Source of the DNA: Phocaeicola_A sp045647865
GTDB lineage: Bacteria; Bacteroidota; Bacteroidia; Bacteroidales; Bacteroidaceae
NCBI GenBank assembly: GCA_045647865.1
Contig: JAZRMW010000041.1
Span: 1 to 64,000 of the forward strand
Reading direction: 5' to 3'
Length of the DNA: 64,000 nucleotides
Made by a program: the position numbers and the translations under genes. How positions within the stretch are numbered: the stretch's first letter is position 1; each line of letters opens with the position of its first letter. Below the pieces are notes generated by a model that searched no databases, was not told the origin of the DNA, and saw nothing but the letters and a program-made list of their open reading frames with translations. Below are positions 60,443 to 64,000 of the stretch, piece after piece.

Positions 60443-62346
60443 GCAGTATCAATAGCCTTTTGAAGATTAATATTGATGCCATTCGGGACTTTCCTTTATT
60501 GGCCAATCGTGTTGCTGACCATCAGACTGAAAGAGTCATTAACAAGAATATGAAGCGATTGAACGAGATAAAGGAACGTATGCTTGTGGAAAAACCTATA
60601 GAAGTTCCCAAAAATATTATATATGAGGTTATTAAAAAAGTAGAATATCTGTGTGCTAAAGAGAACCACTCTTTGGAAAATTGGAGTAGTCGGGAGCTTC
60701 GTATCATATCATATTACTTGATGTATTTGCGTGCAAACATCAAAGCTTATCGTTTTGCACTTGATTTACTTGATAGAGGTTGGAGAGATATGTATTTCAA
60801 CGGACTGGTTTTCTATCTGATGTATTCATGGTGTTTTCTCGAAAGAGAATGTCGCGAAGCAACAGGTGAACTCGTTATGAAGAAACTACAATATTATCAA
60901 GGTAATAATCGACGCTATCTGATACTGAGAAATCATGCCAATCTTTTTGACAACAGCGGACCATTGCGCTTGGCTGCTATATTAAGAGCAAAGAATGTCG
61001 ACTTGTTTGAAGCTCCTACTGTTTTAGGTTTCAAGAATACCACATTCAATCAATCATATTATTCAGACGTGATAATCAAGTATGTGGAACAACAGAAAAC
61101 GTCTGACCTTGAGTTTGTTGGAAAAATCTTTGACATCCACAACCTTGACCGGACAAAGAAACTGGTATTTGCAAATCTTGTTGAAAAAGAAGAAAAATCT
61201 GGTAATGCCATATCGAGAATGACTCTATGTCGATTTATCAACAATTATTTGGGTGATGTCACATTGGCTGCGACATGGGCACCTTTCTCGGGTGCAACCG
61301 ATGAAGATGCACGAAAATTAAAACATGCCAAAGAACAAGTTTACTTATGGTTTGCGCAACAAATCATAGAAGTATTCTTTGAAGTCTGCGTACAAGACCC
61401 CGAAAGAAAAGAGTTCTGGCTTGAATATATCAATGAGCTTAGCGGATTCAAGATTGTCGGTTCAACAGCAATAAAAATGATGTTGAGAAATGACAGACGA
61501 ATAGGTAGCACATTCATCAGACACTTCATTGAAACCCAATCATCAAAATCACAAACGTCAGCCCTTGTATTCTTCATTCGAAATAAAATGATTGTGGAAT
61601 TTTCAGATGTGGGTTCCGTATATGTATATAACAAGACTCACCATCAGGTAAAATTAGTCACGACATTCAAGAGTCAATTGTATTCAACCAATGATTTGAA
61701 AGTACCATCCATCGGATTGCTTGTTGAAGATACTGGTTACGGATTCTTGCAATGGCGTGAAGAAGGCCGTTTGACTCACAGGGGAAGTTGGCAACACCGT
61801 ATGTCTAACTGGATGCAACGCATTATCTTTACCCAAAATAATGATGAACGATTCAATACTAAAGATGACGAACTGTTTAAAGCTACAAAGTATTCGACAG
61901 AAGAATTCAGTTATGCTTCCACAAAAATAAATCAAGAAGAACCAATCAATAGCAAATATGAATCTTCATTGAAAACCGTTTCAGCTTCTATCAGAGAGAC
62001 AAAAGAGGAAAGCCAAAAGACATTACCAATATATACAACCAATATAAAGCCTGCCATTTATAGTAAATGGGTGAATGGTATGCGGGTTGTTGCTGACGAA
62101 TGGGGATTTTATATGAACAGTATTTCGGCAAGCAACAAATATGCCAGACTGAGGAATATGTTCCCCGGTGAAATGCCTATTGGCTCAATTTGGATAAAGG
62201 GAGCAAAAATAGATAATTGGAGTGAATTGGTTCATTTCTGTAGTGGTGCGGAAATAACTATTGGCTATTACAAAGATGCAGGTGGTGCTTTCTTGTTCAA
62301 AGAATCCCTTGGAGTATCTGAAACTATAACAATAAATTTAAGATAA
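60439..62346 (+). CDS. zorC: Zorya protein ZorC (EH-signature protein) with extra C-terminal domain
   Basis: A 635-residue soluble protein. The N-terminal 300 residues are helical. Residues about 315-455 match the EH-signature pattern of ZorC: EFWLEYINELSGFKIVGST, ALVFFIRNKMIVEFSDVGSV (the Glu) and RLTHRGSWQHRMSNWM (the His). In type I Zorya, ZorC binds DNA and links the membrane motor to ZorD. Residues about 465-635 form an additional region I do not recognise, with a Ser/Thr/Glu-rich linker and a compact end (WVNGMRVVADEWGFYMNS, MPIGSIWIKGAKIDNW). It overlaps zorB and is followed after 2 bp by zorD. Confidence 0.82.
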   Translation: MSSINSLLKINIDAIRDFPLLANRVADHQTERVINKNMKRLNEIKERMLVEKPIEVPKNIIYEVIKKVEYLCAKENHSLENWSSRELRIISYYLMYLRANIKAYRFALDLLDRGWRDMYFNGLVFYLMYSWCFLERECREATGELVMKKLQYYQGNNRRYLILRNHANLFDNSGPLRLAAILRAKNVDLFEAPTVLGFKNTTFNQSYYSDVIIKYVEQQKTSDLEFVGKIFDIHNLDRTKKLVFANLVEKEEKSGNAISRMTLCRFINNYLGDVTLAATWAPFSGATDEDARKLKHAKEQVYLWFAQQIIEVFFEVCVQDPERKEFWLEYINELSGFKIVGSTAIKMMLRNDRRIGSTFIRHFIETQSSKSQTSALVFFIRNKMIVEFSDVGSVYVYNKTHHQVKLVTTFKSQLYSTNDLKVPSIGLLVEDTGYGFLQWREEGRLTHRGSWQHRMSNWMQRIIFTQNNDERFNTKDDELFKATKYSTEEFSYASTKINQEEPINSKYESSLKTVSASIRETKEESQKTLPIYTTNIKPAIYSKWVNGMRVVADEWGFYMNSISASNKYARLRNMFPGEMPIGSIWIKGAKIDNWSELVHFCSGAEITIGYYKDAGGAFLFKESLGVSETITINLR

Positions 62347-62348
62347 CC

Positions 62349-64000
62349 ATGCTAAAACAAAACATATGCAATGAAGGTATAACGTTCACTTCGAATGTTG
62401 ACGGAAATAATATGCCATTTGAAGATTGGTGGCAAACGAATGACTGTATCTATTTCTTCCCATTGGAAACGCTTGTAAATAATGGTCATGCAACAGCAAA
62501 CGAGTATGAATGCTTCGTCCCGTTTGAAAGCATATATTTGATGGAAGATGATGACCGCATACTATTAAACATTCCCGATGTTTACAAAAAGGGAATGAGG
62601 ATTCGGGGAGAAAGCATTATGAACGCTTCGGATTTCAAATACTGTTTTGAGTTGCTTACCCATGTACCTGATGGAAAGTTGCTCACATACGAACGTCAAG
62701 GAAATATTGTGACCATCGAGAACAACAAATATTTGCTCAATGAAAAGCAATATGAGCTGATTTTATTCATAGAGGATTTCAATCAAACAGATGAAAGCTT
62801 AAAAACCACTGACTACAATCTACGAACTTTTGCAAAAATAAAGGAACTGGCCATTGAAGCAGGATGTGAACTTGACAGCTATCTTCAAAACGAGAATGTA
62901 TTTACGCCCGAAAAGATTAAAATTGAAATTGGACGCGATGAAGAAGGCTTCACTATTGACCCATCGGTAAACATTGAAGAGAACAAGAAGTTCCAACAGA
63001 CGTTTGACAAGATGAGAAAGGTTCAAGGTGTTTACCCCGTACAACGCGAAAATGGCGAACGGGTAAGAGTTGTTCTGAATCCCGAACAGAAGTCGAACCT
63101 CGAACATTTGAAGAAGACTGTAGGCAGACACAAAACTTCTGAAGAAATAAAAGACATTATTGAACGACCTACTGAATATTTTGACCCCGAATCATTCGAT
63201 TTTTCTGAATTATACAGTGACCGTGTGATAGAGATAGGCATTTACAAACCAAAGTTCTATCCGTTCCTAAGTCCGTATGAATCATGTTGGATACCGGGTG
63301 CAACTATAGAAACTCCGCAAAACGGAACTGCCAATATAGTTATCAGAAACAGGAAGGAACTTGAAATCCTCAACTCTAAGATTGAAGAAGCTGTTTGTGC
63401 AAAACAGCCTGTTGTCAATTACAGAGAAACGATGATAGACTTGAACGATGCAAAGTTTCTTTCTGAAATGGCTACAAAACAACTGAAACAGCCCACTGTT
63501 CCTGTTGAAATGGATTATGAAGGAAAGTGTATCGAGCGAAAAGAACGTAGGGTACTCATTATTGAAGAAAACGCTGAAAATTTAGGCTTTTCGGAACTTG
63601 AACAAGACATAAAGAAAAACGAGAAATATACGTTGTTCAAGAATCCTTATCTCCGTGAAGAATATCCATTGAAGGCTCATCAAGAAGAAGGTGTTGCATG
63701 GCTACAATATTTGTATCAGAACAAAGCAAGCGGTTGTTTGATGGCTGATGACATGGGATTGGGTAAAACATTGCAAATACTATACTTCATAGATTGGCAT
63801 TCAAGACAATACGCCAATCATAAGCCTTATCTCATTGTTGCACCAATTTCATTGCTCGAGAATTGGGAAAATGAATATGCCAAATTCTTCAGTTCTCCAC
63901 GCCTAAGGGTACATAGGTTAACTTCTAAAGATATACCAAGACAATTCGACAGGGATTCGGTAGAAATGATGCAACGGATGGACATTATTTTGACCAACTA
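62349..64000 (+). CDS. zorD: Zorya protein ZorD, SNF2-type helicase (cut by window end)
   Basis: Open from ATG 62349 to the window end (550 codons), so partial. The first 430 residues are an N-terminal region with no motif I recognise. The SNF2 helicase core then begins: KAHQEEGVAWLQYLYQNKAS (Q-motif region), the Walker A motif ADDMGLGKTLQILYF near residue 466, LIVAPISLLENWENEYAKF (motif Ia) and MDIILTNY (motif Ib). In type I Zorya, ZorD is the DNA-degrading helicase/nuclease effector. The DEAH box, second helicase lobe and any nuclease domain lie beyond the window. Fourth gene of the zorABCD operon. Confidence 0.9.
   Translation, partial: MLKQNICNEGITFTSNVDGNNMPFEDWWQTNDCIYFFPLETLVNNGHATANEYECFVPFESIYLMEDDDRILLNIPDVYKKGMRIRGESIMNASDFKYCFELLTHVPDGKLLTYERQGNIVTIENNKYLLNEKQYELILFIEDFNQTDESLKTTDYNLRTFAKIKELAIEAGCELDSYLQNENVFTPEKIKIEIGRDEEGFTIDPSVNIEENKKFQQTFDKMRKVQGVYPVQRENGERVRVVLNPEQKSNLEHLKKTVGRHKTSEEIKDIIERPTEYFDPESFDFSELYSDRVIEIGIYKPKFYPFLSPYESCWIPGATIETPQNGTANIVIRNRKELEILNSKIEEAVCAKQPVVNYRETMIDLNDAKFLSEMATKQLKQPTVPVEMDYEGKCIERKERRVLIIEENAENLGFSELEQDIKKNEKYTLFKNPYLREEYPLKAHQEEGVAWLQYLYQNKASGCLMADDMGLGKTLQILYFIDWHSRQYANHKPYLIVAPISLLENWENEYAKFFSSPRLRVHRLTSKDIPRQFDRDSVEMMQRMDIILTN

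Noticed and set aside
1..64000. tRNA, rRNA or insertion-sequence transposase genes
   Set aside because: No cloverleaf, rRNA segment or transposase motif was recognised by reading; a tRNAscan or ISfinder search could still find something missed.

Overview
The window looks like chromosomal DNA of a gut-type Bacteroidales bacterium (Bacteroides/Phocaeicola/Prevotella-like). Evidence: many genes carry the Bacteroidetes promoter element TAnnTTTG, several with a TTTG about 19-20 bp upstream; the primary sigma factor is the short (287 aa) Bacteroidetes form; and there are family markers such as DUF3244, DUF4248, an HU/CCDC81-SPOR protein, tandem PepSY-like proteins and C-terminal sorting-type domains. 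The genus cannot be fixed by reading alone. No rRNA, tRNA or CRISPR array was recognised.

Layout. 0-3 kb: a small secreted DUF3244 protein and a membrane TPR/coiled-coil putative regulator, separated by a 17-G tract. 3-10.6 kb: a pectin-breakdown block (two-domain esterase, CBM9-like/PKD protein, GH35-like/DUF5597 enzyme, oligogalacturonate lyase, GH105 hydrolase) with no SusC/SusD pair in view. 10.7-13.6 kb: rpoD, an FHA protein and an HU-SPOR protein. 13.8-18.3 kb: ugd followed by an eroded polysaccharide cluster with two intact glycosyltransferases among four gene fragments. 19.3-23 kb: a Nudix-type regulator with xylB and xylA. 23.3-26.7 kb: manC-gmd-fcl, the route to GDP-L-fucose. 27-37.6 kb: tpx, a DMT transporter, etfB-etfA-(four-helix-bundle gene)-acyl-CoA dehydrogenase, folK, a two-component system with two PepSY-like proteins, and rubrerythrin. 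38-43 kb: potABCD and a formate/nitrite-type transporter. 43-53 kb: a large pectinesterase/pectate lyase fusion, a cytidylate-kinase-like protein, a MATE pump divergent from mnmA, and a CotH-type protein bracketed by long inverted repeats.

53.3-64 kb is an accessory region: an HU-like protein, DUF4248, a decayed toxin-antitoxin pair bracketed by 74-bp direct repeats, a 344-aa unrecognised protein, and then a Zorya-type anti-phage operon (ZorA motor with long tail, ZorB with OmpA domain, ZorC with EH-signature region, ZorD SNF2 helicase cut by the window end). The operon has its own strong promoter and a structured leader with a terminator-like hairpin.

Intergenic DNA is rich in repeats. Four separate gaps hold tandem arrays that all have a 22-bp period although their sequences differ, and word-like dispersed repeats (GAGATAAAGG type, CACTTGTAGCT type) bracket single genes in inverted orientation.
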